Shown here: positions 1 through 9,908 of the stretch, one piece after another | How the letters are laid out: the number at the start of each line of letters is the position of its first letter | How positions within the stretch are numbered: position 1 is the stretch's first letter | Assembly: GCF_004307425.1 (NCBI RefSeq) | Contig: NZ_SEWZ01000001.1 | Coordinates: 556,689-620,688, forward strand | Length of the DNA: 64,000 nt | Direction: 5' to 3' | Source: Aquirufa antheringensis | GTDB taxonomy: Bacteria; Bacteroidota; Bacteroidia; Cytophagales; Spirosomataceae | Notes under the pieces: generated by a model | Seen by the model: the letters and a program-made list of their open reading frames with translations, nothing else | The model's database searches: none | Told to the model about the DNA's origin: nothing | Made by a program: the position numbers and the translations under genes

Positions 1-553
1 TAGCAGACGTAAACAACATCGCTGAGGCATTCTTACAGGCCGCTACGCAAGCACCGCAACCGATACAAGCCGCTGCTGCAAAAGCTTCGTCTGCATTTTC
101 TTTCGGAATGGGTAGGTTGTTTGCATCTTGTGCATTTCCTGTATTTACGGAAACGAATCCGCCTGCCGCGATAATGCGGTCAAAAGCAGAACGATTCACC
201 ACTAAGTCTTTAATCACTGGGAACGCACTCGCTCTCCAAGGCTCAACCGTGATCGTTTCGCCATCTTGGAAAGAACGCATGTGTAATTGGCAAGTCGTCA
301 CACCTCGGTTTGGCCCGTGAGGACGACCGTTAATGTACATCGAGCACATACCGCAAATACCTTCGCGGCAATCGTGGTCAAACGCTACCGGATCATCTCC
401 TTCTTCGATCAAACGGTTGTTTAACACGTCAATCATTTCCAAAAATGACATATCTGTGGAGATGCCGCTCACCTGATAAGTTTCGAACTTACCAGCTACG
501 CTTGCATTTTTTTGTCTCCAAATTTTGAGTGTCAGGTTTAAATGTCCTTCCAT
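1..553 (-). CDS. sdhB: Succinate dehydrogenase/fumarate reductase iron-sulfur subunit, 3' part beyond window
   Basis: Electron-transfer subunit of membrane-bound complex II. It passes electrons from the flavoprotein to quinone through three Fe-S clusters on the cytoplasmic side. Reading down from ATG at 553 gives about 184 residues before the window edge cuts the gene. The [2Fe-2S] motif CREGICGMC is near residue 60, with a further Cys near 85, and a ferredoxin-type [11 protein letters not shown] starts near 169. The last Cys cluster would lie off the window. It is the third gene of sdhC-sdhA-sdhB, 9 bases after sdhA. Family assignment is firm; the direction of the reaction in vivo (succinate oxidation) is inferred from the B-type operon of aerobic Bacteroidota. 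Confidence 0.95.
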   Translation of the reverse strand, partial: MEGHLNLTLKIWRQKNASVAGKFETYQVSGISTDMSFLEMIDVLNNRLIEEGDDPVAFDHDCREGICGMCSMYINGRPHGPNRGVTTCQLHMRSFQDGETITVEPWRASAFPVIKDLVVNRSAFDRIIAAGGFVSVNTGNAQDANNLPIPKENADEAFAAAACIGCGACVAACKNASAMLFTSA

Positions 554-562
554 TGTATCGAA

Positions 563-2542
563 TTATTTATAAGATCTTTGAGCAATTTTGATGTTTTCGT
601 ATTTCAATTCTTCTTTGTGAAGTTTGAAGCTCGATTGTTTTTCGTATTCCCAAGCCGCTACGTAGGCGTAGTTCTCATCATCACGAAGGGCTTCCCCGTC
701 TTCTGTTTGGTATTCCGTACGGAAGTGACCACCACAACTTTCGTTGCGATCCAAGGCATCAATACACATTAACTCGCCTAATTCTAAGAAGTCAGCCACA
801 CGGCCCGCTTTCTCTAATTCAGGGTTTAAGTTATCGATCTCACCTGGAATCTTCACATCTGACCAGAATTCTTTCTGCAGAGCTTGAATCTCCTTGATAG
901 AAGCTTTCAAACCTTCTGCGCTACGAGCCATACCGCACTCGTCCCACATGATCTTACCTAAACGCTTGTGGAAGTAATCGACTGGCTTAGATCCTTTAAT
1001 GTTCATCAAGGTCTCTAAACGATCACGTACCGCTTTCTCTGCCGCTACGAAGTCTTCTGAATCCGTTGACATCGCTGGCGTACGAATCTCTGATGCTAAA
1101 TAAGCACCGATCGTGTAAGGAATCACGAAATAACCATCTGCTAAACCTTGCATCAAGGCTGAAGCTCCTAAACGGTTAGCGCCGTGATCAGAGAAGTTAG
1201 CTTCTCCTAAAGCGTATAAACCTGGAACAGTCGTCATTAAGTTATAATCTACCCAAAGTCCGCCCATCGTATAGTGAACCGCTGGATAAATACGCATAGG
1301 CACCTCGTAAGGATCTTCACCCGTAATTTGCTTGTACATATCAAACAAGTTACCGTATTTCTCTTTCACGACTGCTTTACCCATCGCTTGAATCTCTTCG
1401 TCGGATGGATTGTGCATATTGTTTTTATTAGCTTCTCCTTTTCCGTAACGGATGATCGCCGCAGCATAGTCTAAGTAAACAGCCATTTTAGACGTTCCTA
1501 CACCATAACCTGCATCACAACGCTCCTTAGCTGCACGTGACGCAATATCACGAGGTACTAAGTTTCCGAATGCAGGGTAACGACGCTCTAAGTAGTAATC
1601 TCTTTCGTCTTCTGGAATCTCGTTCGCCTTACGGTTATCGTTTTGTTTCTTAGGAACCCAAATACGACCATCATTACGAAGGGACTCAGACATCAAGGTT
1701 AATTTCGACTGGTGATCGCCTGAAACCGGGATACACGTTGGGTGAATCTGTGTGTAACAAGGGTTAGCGAAGTAAGCACCTTTTTTGTGTGCTTTCCAAG
1801 CCGCTGTTACGTTCGATCCCATCGCATTGGTAGACAAGTAGAATACGTTACCGTAACCACCTGTACACAATAATACCGCGTGTCCGAAGTGACGCTCTAA
1901 AGCCCCTGTCACTGAATCACGAGCAATAATACCACGTGCCTTTCCGTCGATCGTTACGACATCTAGCATTTCGTGACGTGTATACATTTTTACGTTACCC
2001 ATTCCCACTTGGCGTTGCAAAGCAGAATAAGCACCTAATAATAATTGCTGACCCGTTTGACCTGCCGCGTAGAACGTACGTTGTACTTGCGTTCCACCAA
2101 ATGAACGGTTAGAAAGCAATCCACCGTATTCACGAGCGAAAGGAACCCCTTGCGCTACGCACTGGTCGATAATGTTTCCTGAGACTTCAGAAAGACGGTG
2201 AACGTTCGCTTCACGCGCACGGTAGTCACCACCTTTAATCGTATCATAGAATAGACGGTAAACCGAGTCGCCATCGTTTTGGTAGTTTTTCGCTGCGTTG
2301 ATACCTCCTTGTGCGGCAATCGAGTGTGCACGACGTGGAGAATCTTGGAAACAGAATACTTTTACTTTATATCCTAATTCAGCTAACGATGCAGCGGCAG
2401 ATGCACCTGCTAGGCCTGAACCTACCACGATGATTTCTAAGCTACGTTTGTTCGCAGGGTTTACTAGGGAAACGCTGGAACGATATTTGGTCCATTTGTC
2501 GGCTAACGCGCCTTCTGGAATTTTGGCATCTAATTTTGTCAT
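563..2542 (-). CDS. sdhA: Succinate dehydrogenase/fumarate reductase flavoprotein subunit
   Basis: Catalytic subunit of complex II, oxidising succinate to fumarate with covalently bound FAD. The 659 residues match the B-type (Bacillus/Bacteroidota) flavoprotein length. The dinucleotide-binding motif GSGLAG is at residues 41-46. The sequence HSIAAQGG at about 73-80 carries the histidine expected to bind FAD covalently, and the substrate-binding HPT is near residue 267. It lies between sdhC, 21 bases upstream, and sdhB, 9 bases downstream, so the three genes form one operon. Nothing is truncated or missing. Confidence 0.97.
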   Translation of the reverse strand: MTKLDAKIPEGALADKWTKYRSSVSLVNPANKRSLEIIVVGSGLAGASAAASLAELGYKVKVFCFQDSPRRAHSIAAQGGINAAKNYQNDGDSVYRLFYDTIKGGDYRAREANVHRLSEVSGNIIDQCVAQGVPFAREYGGLLSNRSFGGTQVQRTFYAAGQTGQQLLLGAYSALQRQVGMGNVKMYTRHEMLDVVTIDGKARGIIARDSVTGALERHFGHAVLLCTGGYGNVFYLSTNAMGSNVTAAWKAHKKGAYFANPCYTQIHPTCIPVSGDHQSKLTLMSESLRNDGRIWVPKKQNDNRKANEIPEDERDYYLERRYPAFGNLVPRDIASRAAKERCDAGYGVGTSKMAVYLDYAAAIIRYGKGEANKNNMHNPSDEEIQAMGKAVVKEKYGNLFDMYKQITGEDPYEVPMRIYPAVHYTMGGLWVDYNLMTTVPGLYALGEANFSDHGANRLGASALMQGLADGYFVIPYTIGAYLASEIRTPAMSTDSEDFVAAEKAVRDRLETLMNIKGSKPVDYFHKRLGKIMWDECGMARSAEGLKASIKEIQALQKEFWSDVKIPGEIDNLNPELEKAGRVADFLELGELMCIDALDRNESCGGHFRTEYQTEDGEALRDDENYAYVAAWEYEKQSSFKLHKEELKYENIKIAQRSYK

Positions 2543-2563
2543 ATCAATCGTATCGCTGAAATA

Positions 2564-3229
2564 TTAATGAATCAAATGGAAATAAAAGGCAATCGGCATC
2601 GCAGCAAAAGCCGCTGGGATAACGATAGAGAAGATAGCTCCGATCGTTTTAATCGTAGGCGTATACTTAGGGTGATTCCAACCAATCGACTGGAATGCAC
2701 TCGAGAAACCGTGTAAAAGGTGATATCCTAACGAAATACAACCTAACACATACACCACTACAACGACTGGGTTCATAAATACCGCTTGCATCTCTGCATA
2801 TAAAGTATGGTCTTCTAAACCCTCTGTTAAGCGAGAGAAGTACCAAAAATGCTTCAAGTGAAGGATTAAGAACAATAATAATAGCGTTCCTAAAAGGCCC
2901 ATCGAGCGAGAGTACCACTTGCTATTCGCAGCGCCATCTACCTTCGCATAAGCGACAGGACGCTTCGATTTGTTTTCTAACCAAAGGCGTAAACCATCAT
3001 AAATGTGTAATAACAATCCTGCGAACAACACAATCTCCATGGTACGGATGATTGGGTTAGTGCCCATGAACTCGGCGCCCTCATTAAAAGCGACACCTCC
3101 ATCATTTAGGAAGATTAGAGCGTTCAAGCTGCAGTGAACTAACAGGAAGCTAATTAAAAAGAGGCCCGTAATGGCCATCAGGAGCTTTTTCCCGAGAGAT
3201 GAATTAAGTGATTTTGCTAACCAAGCCAT
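2564..3229 (-). CDS. sdhC: Succinate dehydrogenase cytochrome b subunit (B-type, single membrane anchor)
   Basis: Membrane anchor of complex II that binds haem b and reduces menaquinone. The 221 residues contain about five hydrophobic helices with histidines near helix ends, as expected for the di-haem, one-polypeptide anchor of B-type enzymes. There is correspondingly no sdhD gene. It is the first gene of sdhCAB. The start ATG follows an AT-rich leader with no Shine-Dalgarno sequence, which is normal for this phylum. Family assignment rests on the hydrophobic pattern and the operon position. Confidence 0.93.
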   Translation of the reverse strand: MAWLAKSLNSSLGKKLLMAITGLFLISFLLVHCSLNALIFLNDGGVAFNEGAEFMGTNPIIRTMEIVLFAGLLLHIYDGLRLWLENKSKRPVAYAKVDGAANSKWYSRSMGLLGTLLLLFLILHLKHFWYFSRLTEGLEDHTLYAEMQAVFMNPVVVVVYVLGCISLGYHLLHGFSSAFQSIGWNHPKYTPTIKTIGAIFSIVIPAAFAAMPIAFYFHLIH

Positions 3230-3320
3230 AAATAAATGTATTTGTTAAGAGGAAATAAAAATAAACGAACAGGTTCGATTTTTTTTAGCTACCAAAACTA
3301 CAATCGAAACGCCGCTCTAT

Positions 3321-3328
3321 CAAATTTA
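3321..3328 (-). promoter_or_regulatory. Possible -7 box of the sdhCAB promoter
   Basis: Read on the minus strand, these bases are TAAATTTG, a perfect fit to the Bacteroidota -7 consensus TAnnTTTG, about 90 bases before sdhC. I see no TTG at the expected -33 spacing, so the call is tentative. Confidence 0.35.
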
Positions 3329-3400
3329 AAACGTAAAAAATCCATTTTTTTTGAAAAAAACGAATTGCCTTCTTAACTTACAGCTAATCAAAAATGTTTT

Positions 3401-6214
3401 ATGTACCTGAAAAGAATAAGCCTTTATTTTCTGTTTTTGTGCGGGCTAAGTTTTGCAGCACAAGCGACCCACTTAAAGGGGGGGGAGATCACAGTAAAGC
3501 GTGTGTCAGATAAAACATTGACTTTCGAATTCACCTTAACGACGTACACGGAAAATAACAGAGCGAACGTGGAGCAGAATGTGGTGAATTTTTGCTTTGG
3601 TGACGGTTCTTCCATTTTACCGGCGCGTCGTTCTGCAGGTTATCCCATTAATCTGGGAAATGGGACAATGAAAAATGTCTATAAAATTCAATATACCTAT
3701 CCAGCCGCTTCCTTATTTTACAAGGTGTCTGTGGCAGTTCCTAACCGAAATGATGGTGTGTTGAACATCACTCGCTCGGTCGATGTTGCTTTTTATGTAG
3801 AAACGATATTTTCCATTAATGCGGGTCTAGGCTTAAATTCAACTCCTATATTATTAAATCCCGCAGTCGATTTGACTGCTGTAGTCGGTCAGCCCTTTAT
3901 ACATAATTCGAATGCGGTAGACGCGGAGGGAGATTCTTTGGCCTACCGCTTATCTGTTTCCAGAACGGGAGCAGAACTTAGCTGTGATCCGGCAGGCAGA
4001 GGTTTATTAGCCCCTAATTTCAAACAACCGAATGAAGTCTCGGCTACCCCATCCTCTTTTACGATGAATGCTAAAACCGGGGATTTAATCTGGAAATCAC
4101 CCCAAGAAGTAGGCTTTTATAACTGCGCTTTTATCATCGAGGAATGGAGGAATGGAGTTAAAATATCTGAAACTGTTCGGGATATGCAGATTGAAGTGAA
4201 GGATTTAGACAATCGAGGACCTCTTCTAAACGTCCCTGCAGACGTGTGCGTTCAGGCAGGAACCCGGATTAATCAAACGATCACAGCCATTGATCAGGTT
4301 TCCAAAACGGGCCGGGTGGATCCGATATCCATTACAAGTAGCGGAAATGTCTATGCGATTGATTCCTCCTATTCGGTAAAACCTCCTAACGCAACTTTCG
4401 TGTCGGCGGCTCGCCAAACGGCTCTGACGGCCATAGGTACTTTCAATTGGCAAACGGATTGCGTGCACATTCGAAAAGAAGGCTATGACGTCTTTTTCAA
4501 GGCAGAGGACTTTCCGCCTGTGACGAATGCAGGAGTAAGTAATTTAGTGGATAGTAAGATTTGGAACATCCGCGTCTTAGCTCCAGCGGTGAAAAATGTG
4601 ACGGCTACAGCAGGCCTTGGAACCTCCATCGCACTTAAATGGACTTCTTATACTTGCGCCTTATCTAACGCTACGTTGATTTTGTACCGCAAACAAGGTG
4701 CCTGTGATGCCACGGTGAATGCGAATTGTGCGACCGGAATGACGGCTTCTGGCTATACAGAACTGACTCGATTGCCTATCAGCACATCGAGCTATACGGA
4801 TAATGCGATCGTGAAAAACACAAACTACTCCTATGTGTTAGTGGTGGCCTTTACGAATTCGAAAGGAGTAGATGATTTCAGTCCGATGTCTAATTCGGCT
4901 TGTTATTTGATCGCGAGCGCTTCGCCTATCATGACGAATGTTTCGGTACTTAAGACGAGCACGACGGCAGGGGAGAACCTTGTGCGCTGGACACGTCCAA
5001 TAAAATTAGATACTTTGCAATATCCAGGTCCTTATTCCTATCAATTGATGCGTGCATCTGGAACGGGTGCTTTTGGCGCGATTGGTTCGCCTATTTCAGC
5101 TTCGATACGCACCGCGGTAAATGATACGACTTACACGGATACGGGGATTAATACTTCCGCTGTTACTTACCGGTATCGCACAGATTTCTATTATACCTTA
5201 AATGGAGTACGGACCTTGTTAGAGTCACCTACGCCAGCCTCTAATGTGCGTTTAAGTACGCAGGTGGCCATTGCTTCCGTGAAATTAGCTTGGTCGGCTA
5301 CAGTACCTTGGTCCAATGAAAACAAAGTGCACCGCGTTTACCGTGAGACGCCACGTGGTTCTGGACTCTTTAACCGTATTGCGGATGTGCCGGTGACAAC
5401 GGCTGCGACCTTTAAATATGTGGATGCTGGGGCAGATACCTACGCCTCAGATGGGACTTTTTCTGTGGCGATGAAGACTGATTCATCGTATTGTTATTAC
5501 GTGGAGACCTTGGGTTCCTATGGGCCAGGATTGCCAGCGATGGAATTAATTAATAAATCGCAAATCATTTGTGGCATTCCACAGACAGATATTTTCCCTT
5601 GTCCACCCTCTTTGCAGCTCTATTCCGTGGATTGTGCATCGTTAAATGCAAAGGCGGATTGTTCGTTTAGCAGTTTTACGAATCAACTTACTTGGACGCC
5701 TACGGTTTCCGGTGTTTGCGATCCAGATATTGTGAGTTATAAGATCTATTATGCTAAAGACCCTTCGTCTGCCTATACCTTATTAGCCTCTTCTTCCACG
5801 TTGAACTTCTCGCACATTCTTCAAAACTCCTACCGAGGATGTTATTATGTAACGGCGGTCAGCGCGCTAGGGAAGGAGAGTACGCCTAGTAACAAGATTT
5901 GCGTAGAGAACTGTGCTTCGTTTGACTTGCCTAATTTATTTAGTCCTAATGGTGATGGACTAAATGATTCCTTTAAGCCGATGCGCTGCCCTCGTTTTGT
6001 TTCGTTTGTCAGTGCCAAAATTGTGGATCGCAACGGCCAATTGATTTACCAATATGCGGGGCCTTTGGATGGCTTTGGTTGGAATGGAACGGATTCAAAC
6101 GGAGTTCAGATGGCTGCCTCGTCTTATTTCTATACGTGCGATGTGGTTTTCGATCTTTTTGACAAATCTGCACAAAACAAGAGTCTGAAAGGCTGGGTAG
6201 AACTAGTTCGCTAA
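3401..6214 (+). CDS. Secreted CHU_C-type (gliding motility-associated C-terminal domain) surface protein
   Basis: Large cell-surface protein, 937 residues, with a signal peptide (hydrophobic stretch ending near AAQA, residue 22) followed by the ATHLKGGEI start typical of Bacteroidota gliding-adhesin-like proteins. The middle holds several fibronectin type III-like segments (about residues 390-800). The last 85 residues begin LFSPNGDGLNDSF and continue IVDRNGQ and GWNGTDSNG, the signature of the CHU_C / type B T9SS sorting domain. The protein is therefore expected to cross the outer membrane by type IX secretion. Cysteines are frequent. Its ligand is unknown; adhesion or a gliding-related role is inference from the family. 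The next gene starts 1 base after its stop. Confidence 0.88.
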   Translation: MYLKRISLYFLFLCGLSFAAQATHLKGGEITVKRVSDKTLTFEFTLTTYTENNRANVEQNVVNFCFGDGSSILPARRSAGYPINLGNGTMKNVYKIQYTYPAASLFYKVSVAVPNRNDGVLNITRSVDVAFYVETIFSINAGLGLNSTPILLNPAVDLTAVVGQPFIHNSNAVDAEGDSLAYRLSVSRTGAELSCDPAGRGLLAPNFKQPNEVSATPSSFTMNAKTGDLIWKSPQEVGFYNCAFIIEEWRNGVKISETVRDMQIEVKDLDNRGPLLNVPADVCVQAGTRINQTITAIDQVSKTGRVDPISITSSGNVYAIDSSYSVKPPNATFVSAARQTALTAIGTFNWQTDCVHIRKEGYDVFFKAEDFPPVTNAGVSNLVDSKIWNIRVLAPAVKNVTATAGLGTSIALKWTSYTCALSNATLILYRKQGACDATVNANCATGMTASGYTELTRLPISTSSYTDNAIVKNTNYSYVLVVAFTNSKGVDDFSPMSNSACYLIASASPIMTNVSVLKTSTTAGENLVRWTRPIKLDTLQYPGPYSYQLMRASGTGAFGAIGSPISASIRTAVNDTTYTDTGINTSAVTYRYRTDFYYTLNGVRTLLESPTPASNVRLSTQVAIASVKLAWSATVPWSNENKVHRVYRETPRGSGLFNRIADVPVTTAATFKYVDAGADTYASDGTFSVAMKTDSSYCYYVETLGSYGPGLPAMELINKSQIICGIPQTDIFPCPPSLQLYSVDCASLNAKADCSFSSFTNQLTWTPTVSGVCDPDIVSYKIYYAKDPSSAYTLLASSSTLNFSHILQNSYRGCYYVTAVSALGKESTPSNKICVENCASFDLPNLFSPNGDGLNDSFKPMRCPRFVSFVSAKIVDRNGQLIYQYAGPLDGFGWNGTDSNGVQMAASSYFYTCDVVFDLFDKSAQNKSLKGWVELVR

Positions 6215-6215
6215 A

Positions 6216-6551
6216 ATGGACGGAATCGTATTAATCGATGGTAATTGCCGCTTTTGCTGCTTCGCTTCTAAGCTACTGAAGCGGATGGTAACGGGTGATC
6301 TGCCTGTTATCCCGGAGACCTCTTTTACAGATTTCATTCTTCCTGACATCGATAGTATTAAATGGGTAGTCGGTCATGATGTCTATGTGAAATCGGATGC
6401 CCTATCGCGCATTTTAGTGAATGCCCATTGGTATTTTCAACCTCTTCGTTTGGTTTTTTTATTGCCTGCTGGCCTATTGGATAAAGGCTATGATTGGGTG
6501 GCGAAGAATCGATTATTTTGGGGTAAATCGGTGGACGATTGTGCCATTTAG
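6216..6551 (+). CDS. DCC-family (DUF393) thiol-disulfide oxidoreductase-like protein
   Basis: Small 111-residue protein. The N-terminus reads VLIDGNCRFCCFA, matching the DCC family pattern (D-G-x-C-x-x-C) after a short beta strand as in thioredoxin-like folds. The family also shares the C-terminal Asp-Cys seen here as VDDCAI. The biochemical role of the family is poorly defined; disulfide exchange is inferred from the CxxC motif. It starts one base after the CHU_C gene, so the two may be co-transcribed. A link to folding that Cys-rich protein is only a guess. Confidence 0.75.
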   Translation: MDGIVLIDGNCRFCCFASKLLKRMVTGDLPVIPETSFTDFILPDIDSIKWVVGHDVYVKSDALSRILVNAHWYFQPLRLVFLLPAGLLDKGYDWVAKNRLFWGKSVDDCAI

Positions 6552-6570
6552 GGCTTTTGGCCTATCTTTG
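6539..6570 (+). promoter_or_regulatory. Promoter of fabD
   Basis: TTG at 6539-6541, a 21-base spacer, then TATCTTTG at 6563-6570, fitting the Bacteroidota -33/-7 arrangement. The predicted leader is about 25 bases long and has no Shine-Dalgarno sequence. The -33 element overlaps the end of the upstream DCC gene. Confidence 0.6.
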
Positions 6571-6597
6571 TGAAACAATTAATCAAAAATCATTCAA

Positions 6598-7479
6598 ATG
6601 AAAGCATATATTTTCCCAGGTCAAGGTTCTCAGTTTCCAGGTATGGCAAAGGATCTGTACACGAATTTTCCTTTGGCAAAGCAGATTATCGATGAGGCGG
6701 ATGCCATCTTAGGTTTCTCGTTATCGTCTGTGATGTTCGAGGGAACAGAGGAGGAATTGAAGCAAACGAAAGTGACGCAGCCTGCGATTTATTTGCATTC
6801 TATTTTGATCGCCAAATTAGGCAAAGACTTCGCTCCCTCGATGGTAGCAGGTCACTCCTTAGGCGAGTTCTCTGCCCTTGTTTCTGCAGGTGGTTTAAGC
6901 TGGCAAGATGGATTACGATTAGTGTACCAACGAGCTCTTGCGATGCAAAAGGCCTGCGAAATCGAGCCAAGCACGATGGCTGCCGTTTTGGGCTTGCCAG
7001 ATGCAACGATTGAAGAAATTTGTAAGGCTTACGGTCCATCCGTAGTAGCTGCGAACTTTAACTGCCCAGGCCAAGTCGTGATCTCCGGATCAGTAGAAGG
7101 AATCGAAGCAGTGGGTATTCAATTGAAAGAAGCAGGAGCGAAGCGCGTATTACCTTTACCAGTGGGTGGAGCCTTCCACTCGCCTTATATGGAACCAGCT
7201 CGTGTGGAGTTAGCCGCAGCGATCGAGGCAACCGAAATCGTAAAGCCGATTTGCCCTATCTTCCAAAACGTGAACGCTAAGCCATCTCAAGACCCAACTG
7301 AAATCAAAGCGAACTTAATCTCACAGTTAACAGGTGCAGTTCGTTGGACACAGTCAGTTGAAGCGATGGTAGCCGCAGGTGCAACCGAATTCATCGAATG
7401 TGGACCAGGTAAAGTATTGCAAGGCCTTGTTCGTAAGATTCACGCGGAGGCTGTCGTTTCTTCTATAGAATTAGCATAA
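6598..7479 (+). CDS. fabD: Malonyl-CoA:acyl carrier protein transacylase
   Basis: Transfers malonyl from CoA to acyl carrier protein, supplying the extender unit for fatty acid synthesis in the cytoplasm. The 293 residues are of normal length. GQGSQ is at residues 8-12, the nucleophile elbow GHSLGE is at 85-90 (Ser 87), and the catalytic His lies in AFHSPYM near residue 193. QNVNA and the C-terminal ECGPGKVL are also typical. It stands alone, not in a fab operon, with its own promoter and a possible terminator before tRNA-Gln. Confidence 0.96.
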   Translation: MKAYIFPGQGSQFPGMAKDLYTNFPLAKQIIDEADAILGFSLSSVMFEGTEEELKQTKVTQPAIYLHSILIAKLGKDFAPSMVAGHSLGEFSALVSAGGLSWQDGLRLVYQRALAMQKACEIEPSTMAAVLGLPDATIEEICKAYGPSVVAANFNCPGQVVISGSVEGIEAVGIQLKEAGAKRVLPLPVGGAFHSPYMEPARVELAAAIEATEIVKPICPIFQNVNAKPSQDPTEIKANLISQLTGAVRWTQSVEAMVAAGATEFIECGPGKVLQGLVRKIHAEAVVSSIELA

Positions 7480-7528
7480 GAATAATCGAATTTGATGCGC
7501 TGATTGTGAGTGCTGTAGCAAAAAATGA

Positions 7529-7554
7529 CCGAAATAATTCAATTATTTTTTCGG
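7529..7554 (+). terminator. Possible terminator after fabD
   Basis: CCGAAATAATT (7529-7539) can pair with the following AATTATT-TTTCGG arm (7541-7554), with a short T bulge. It lies 50 bases after the fabD stop and just before the tRNA promoter. The stem is AU-rich, so the call is only moderate. Confidence 0.4.
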
Positions 7555-7559
7555 TAACA

Positions 7560-7591
7560 TTTGATAATTTGGGTGCAAGCCCTTACTTTTG
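7560..7591 (+). promoter_or_regulatory. Promoter of tRNA-Gln
   Basis: TTTG at 7560-7563, a 20-base spacer, then TACTTTTG at 7584-7591. Both elements match the Bacteroidota consensus, and transcription would begin about 10 bases before the mature tRNA 5' end. Confidence 0.72.
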
Positions 7592-7607
7592 CATCACATT
7601 ATGGTAT

Positions 7608-7678
7608 TGACCTATGGTGTAATGGTAACACACCAGTTTTTGGTTCTGGTTTTCTAGGTTCGAATCCTGGTAGGTCAA
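7608..7678 (+). tRNA. tRNA-Gln(UUG)
   Basis: A complete cloverleaf can be drawn. The acceptor stem is TGACCTA/TAGGTCA (7608-7614 with 7671-7677). The D stem is GTGT/ACAC, and the anticodon stem starts CCAG/CTGG with a T-T mismatch at its base. The 7-base loop carries anticodon TTG at 7640-7642. The T arm CTAGG-TTCGAAT-CCTGG is perfect. The discriminator is A7678. CCA is not fully encoded, so it would be added after transcription. It reads CAA codons (and CAG by wobble). Confidence 0.95.
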
Positions 7679-7688
7679 CAGAAATTTA

Positions 7689-7723
7689 AAAGAGCTCATC
7701 GCAAGACGAGCTCTTTTTTTTAT
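7689..7723. terminator. Terminator between tRNA-Gln and the isomerase gene
   Basis: A 9-bp stem AAAGAGCTC / GAGCTCTTT (7689-7697 with 7708-7716) with a 10-base loop is followed by a T run on the plus strand. It ends tRNA transcription. It may also act for the convergent minus-strand operon, whose last gene stops at 7726. Confidence 0.85.
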
Positions 7724-7725
7724 TT

Positions 7726-8649
7726 CTAGATCATCTTCTTCATCTTCTCCAGTCCAGTCTTCGCCACCTTCAGTGGATCTTGTGCCCAAAGGTCCTTGTT
7801 GAATAATTCCAACGATAGAATAACTGGCTTTTCTGACGGCTTTAAGCGTTTAATAATTTCCTTGATGGGTGCTTCTCCATCCCCCGCATAAATGCGATCG
7901 CCGTCCGTGATGGAGGTGGGTTTAATGGAAGTGACATAGTCGTTGACGTGGAAAACGTCGATCGAGTTTTCTCCTACGAGGTGGAGGCAGTCAATGGAGG
8001 ATTCGCCTTTGTAGATATGGAATACGTCTAATAGAAGTTTGGCGTTGGGTTGGCCCGCTTCGGCGGCGACGAAAAGGACGTCAGCGACACGGTTCAGATT
8101 TTTTGAGTGTCCCCACATTTCCAGTTGGGGTGTCACGCCGGTGCTGACTCCTAAGTCGAGGATGGCGCGGTAGCGTTCGGCCGCGCGGCGTAGGTCGAGG
8201 CCCGCTTCTTTGGTGGCGCCCATCGGTGGAGCGGCGGTGCGGAAACAGCCTAATTGCGCGAGCATATCCATCTCGCGTTTCATTTGTTCCAAACCTTGTT
8301 TGCGTGTCGCCTCATCATCTACAATCCACTGAGCAAAGCCGATGGCGTTTTGAATCTTAATTCCTAGGTCATCGATGCGCTTCTTCGCTTCTAAAAGGGT
8401 TCCGCCTGATTTCAAATAGGCCTCAAGCGTAGGTACCCAAATTTCACAATGCTGAAAGCCAGCCGCGGAGGCGACTTCGAGTTCTTTGATGAGTCCTAAC
8501 TTTTGGCCCATAATCGTACTCATATTCAGCGAGAACTCGAATTTATGAGCTTTTGCAACCGGTGCGGCGGAGGCAGCGGAAGGTAAAAAGGCCGCTCCTG
8601 CAGCAGTTCCGGACGCAATCAATAAATCGCGACGACTAATGTTTGTCAT
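7726..8649 (-). CDS. Tat-exported sugar phosphate isomerase/epimerase-like TIM-barrel protein
   Basis: A 307-residue protein of the xylose-isomerase-like TIM-barrel superfamily (AP endonuclease 2 / hydroxypyruvate isomerase-like). The N-terminus has a twin-arginine signal, SRRDLL at about residues 5-10, followed by a hydrophobic segment ending ASAAP, so it is expected in the periplasm. Candidate metal-binding residues lie in LEMWGHS, LLDVFHIYKG, FHVNDY and LSLELFN, the usual Glu/Asp/His pattern. The start overlaps the upstream epimerase stop by 4 bases (ATGA), so the genes are translationally coupled. The substrate is unknown. Confidence 0.82.
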   Translation of the reverse strand: MTNISRRDLLIASGTAAGAAFLPSAASAAPVAKAHKFEFSLNMSTIMGQKLGLIKELEVASAAGFQHCEIWVPTLEAYLKSGGTLLEAKKRIDDLGIKIQNAIGFAQWIVDDEATRKQGLEQMKREMDMLAQLGCFRTAAPPMGATKEAGLDLRRAAERYRAILDLGVSTGVTPQLEMWGHSKNLNRVADVLFVAAEAGQPNAKLLLDVFHIYKGESSIDCLHLVGENSIDVFHVNDYVTSIKPTSITDGDRIYAGDGEAPIKEIIKRLKPSEKPVILSLELFNKDLWAQDPLKVAKTGLEKMKKMI

Positions 8650-9908
8650 AGGTGTAGGTTTATTTCGCCTAGCTTCTCATAGGAGAGAATCATCGAGCGA
8701 ACATTATGGTAATTTATTTTCCAGTTGTGGGCCATGTGTCGCCAAATCGGTTCCCCTTCACGGGTCATCAGCGGCCACCATTCACCCGTATTTCGGTTAA
8801 TCATTTTATCAAAGACGAAGCGATGCACTTGTTCATAGGCTTTTAGGAATTGCGGATCTCTGGTTACTAGATAAGCATCCAGCATTCCGATGAGCATTTC
8901 AGCTTGCTGCCAAAATTCCTTCTCTACATCCGTTGGCCCGCCACTGTGCGATCCCTCCACGTATACTCCGCCGTGTTCCCAGTCGATGCCATTTTCCATC
9001 GAATGGTAGAATGCCTTTTTGATGTTGTCCAAATAGGGGGCGACATCAATCTTGCCTACCTTCAACGCGTGCAATAAGAGCCAGCCAAATTCCGAATTGT
9101 GGCCGTAGGAGGTATTGTCGACGGCTGAGGCTTTTTGGCCTCCCTCCTGAAAACGATCCCAGCCCCACACGATATCGAATTTAATCTGTGGCGCTACGCT
9201 CCAGTCTGCCCAAAACTGCGGAATGCCCGTTCCAGTTGCCGGATCCATAATTTTATGAATCAGAATATCTATTGACTCCTGCAGCTTTCTGCGGTGAATC
9301 TCTTTTCCACTTGCCTCATACAAGGTCGTAAACGCTTCCATCAAATGCATGTGTACATCTAAGGTCTTGCGGTCCCCACCAGGAGCGCCTGGTCCCATCA
9401 GCGACCAATCTTCCGCAAAGAATTCCCAGTAACCGCCGTAATGGGTATCCACGGCATATTTTTGGAGTAAATCAAAGACCTTCTCTGCATATTCCAAACC
9501 CACCGGATCCCCCGTCGCCAGAGTATATTCGCTGAGGGAATAAATCGCAAAGCTATGTCCATACCCAATCTTCTGTTTATTCGTGGTTTCACCCGCTCGG
9601 TTCACCATCCAATAGAAACCGCCGTGTTCTGTATCCCACATTTTGTCCAATAAAAACCGAACTCCATGTGCAGCCATCTCCTTCATCACCTCTCCTCCAA
9701 AACCGTGGCGATAGGCCTGCGAGTACGTAAATACAGAACGGGTCATCGCAATCAACGACTTCTCATCATCCCCCGCATCGTCCCCAAACTCATTAAAATG
9801 CGTGATGAACCCGCCTTGTTTGTTATCAACCGTTCGTTGAACCCAAAAGGGTAACAAAGCGCCCTCGGTATAATCCTTGATTTCTGCTCTAAGCGATTGA
9901 ATGTCCAT
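8646..9908 (-). CDS. AGE-family epimerase (N-acylglucosamine/cellobiose 2-epimerase-like)
   Basis: An (alpha/alpha)6-barrel epimerase or isomerase acting at C2 of a sugar. Landmarks are GYGHSFAIYSLSEY, a second His in SYGHNSEFGW, EFWQQAEMLIG, and the C-terminal WKINYHNVRSM, matching the conserved aromatic and His positions of the AGE/cellobiose-2-epimerase family. An upstream ATG at 9953 exists, but the residues before MDIQSLR look unlike the family. I choose the ATG at 9908, giving 420 residues and a 20-base overlap with the pfkB-family gene. No signal peptide is visible. Whether it acts on free N-acylglucosamine, mannose or disaccharides cannot be told. Confidence 0.85.
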   Translation of the reverse strand: MDIQSLRAEIKDYTEGALLPFWVQRTVDNKQGGFITHFNEFGDDAGDDEKSLIAMTRSVFTYSQAYRHGFGGEVMKEMAAHGVRFLLDKMWDTEHGGFYWMVNRAGETTNKQKIGYGHSFAIYSLSEYTLATGDPVGLEYAEKVFDLLQKYAVDTHYGGYWEFFAEDWSLMGPGAPGGDRKTLDVHMHLMEAFTTLYEASGKEIHRRKLQESIDILIHKIMDPATGTGIPQFWADWSVAPQIKFDIVWGWDRFQEGGQKASAVDNTSYGHNSEFGWLLLHALKVGKIDVAPYLDNIKKAFYHSMENGIDWEHGGVYVEGSHSGGPTDVEKEFWQQAEMLIGMLDAYLVTRDPQFLKAYEQVHRFVFDKMINRNTGEWWPLMTREGEPIWRHMAHNWKINYHNVRSMILSYEKLGEINLHL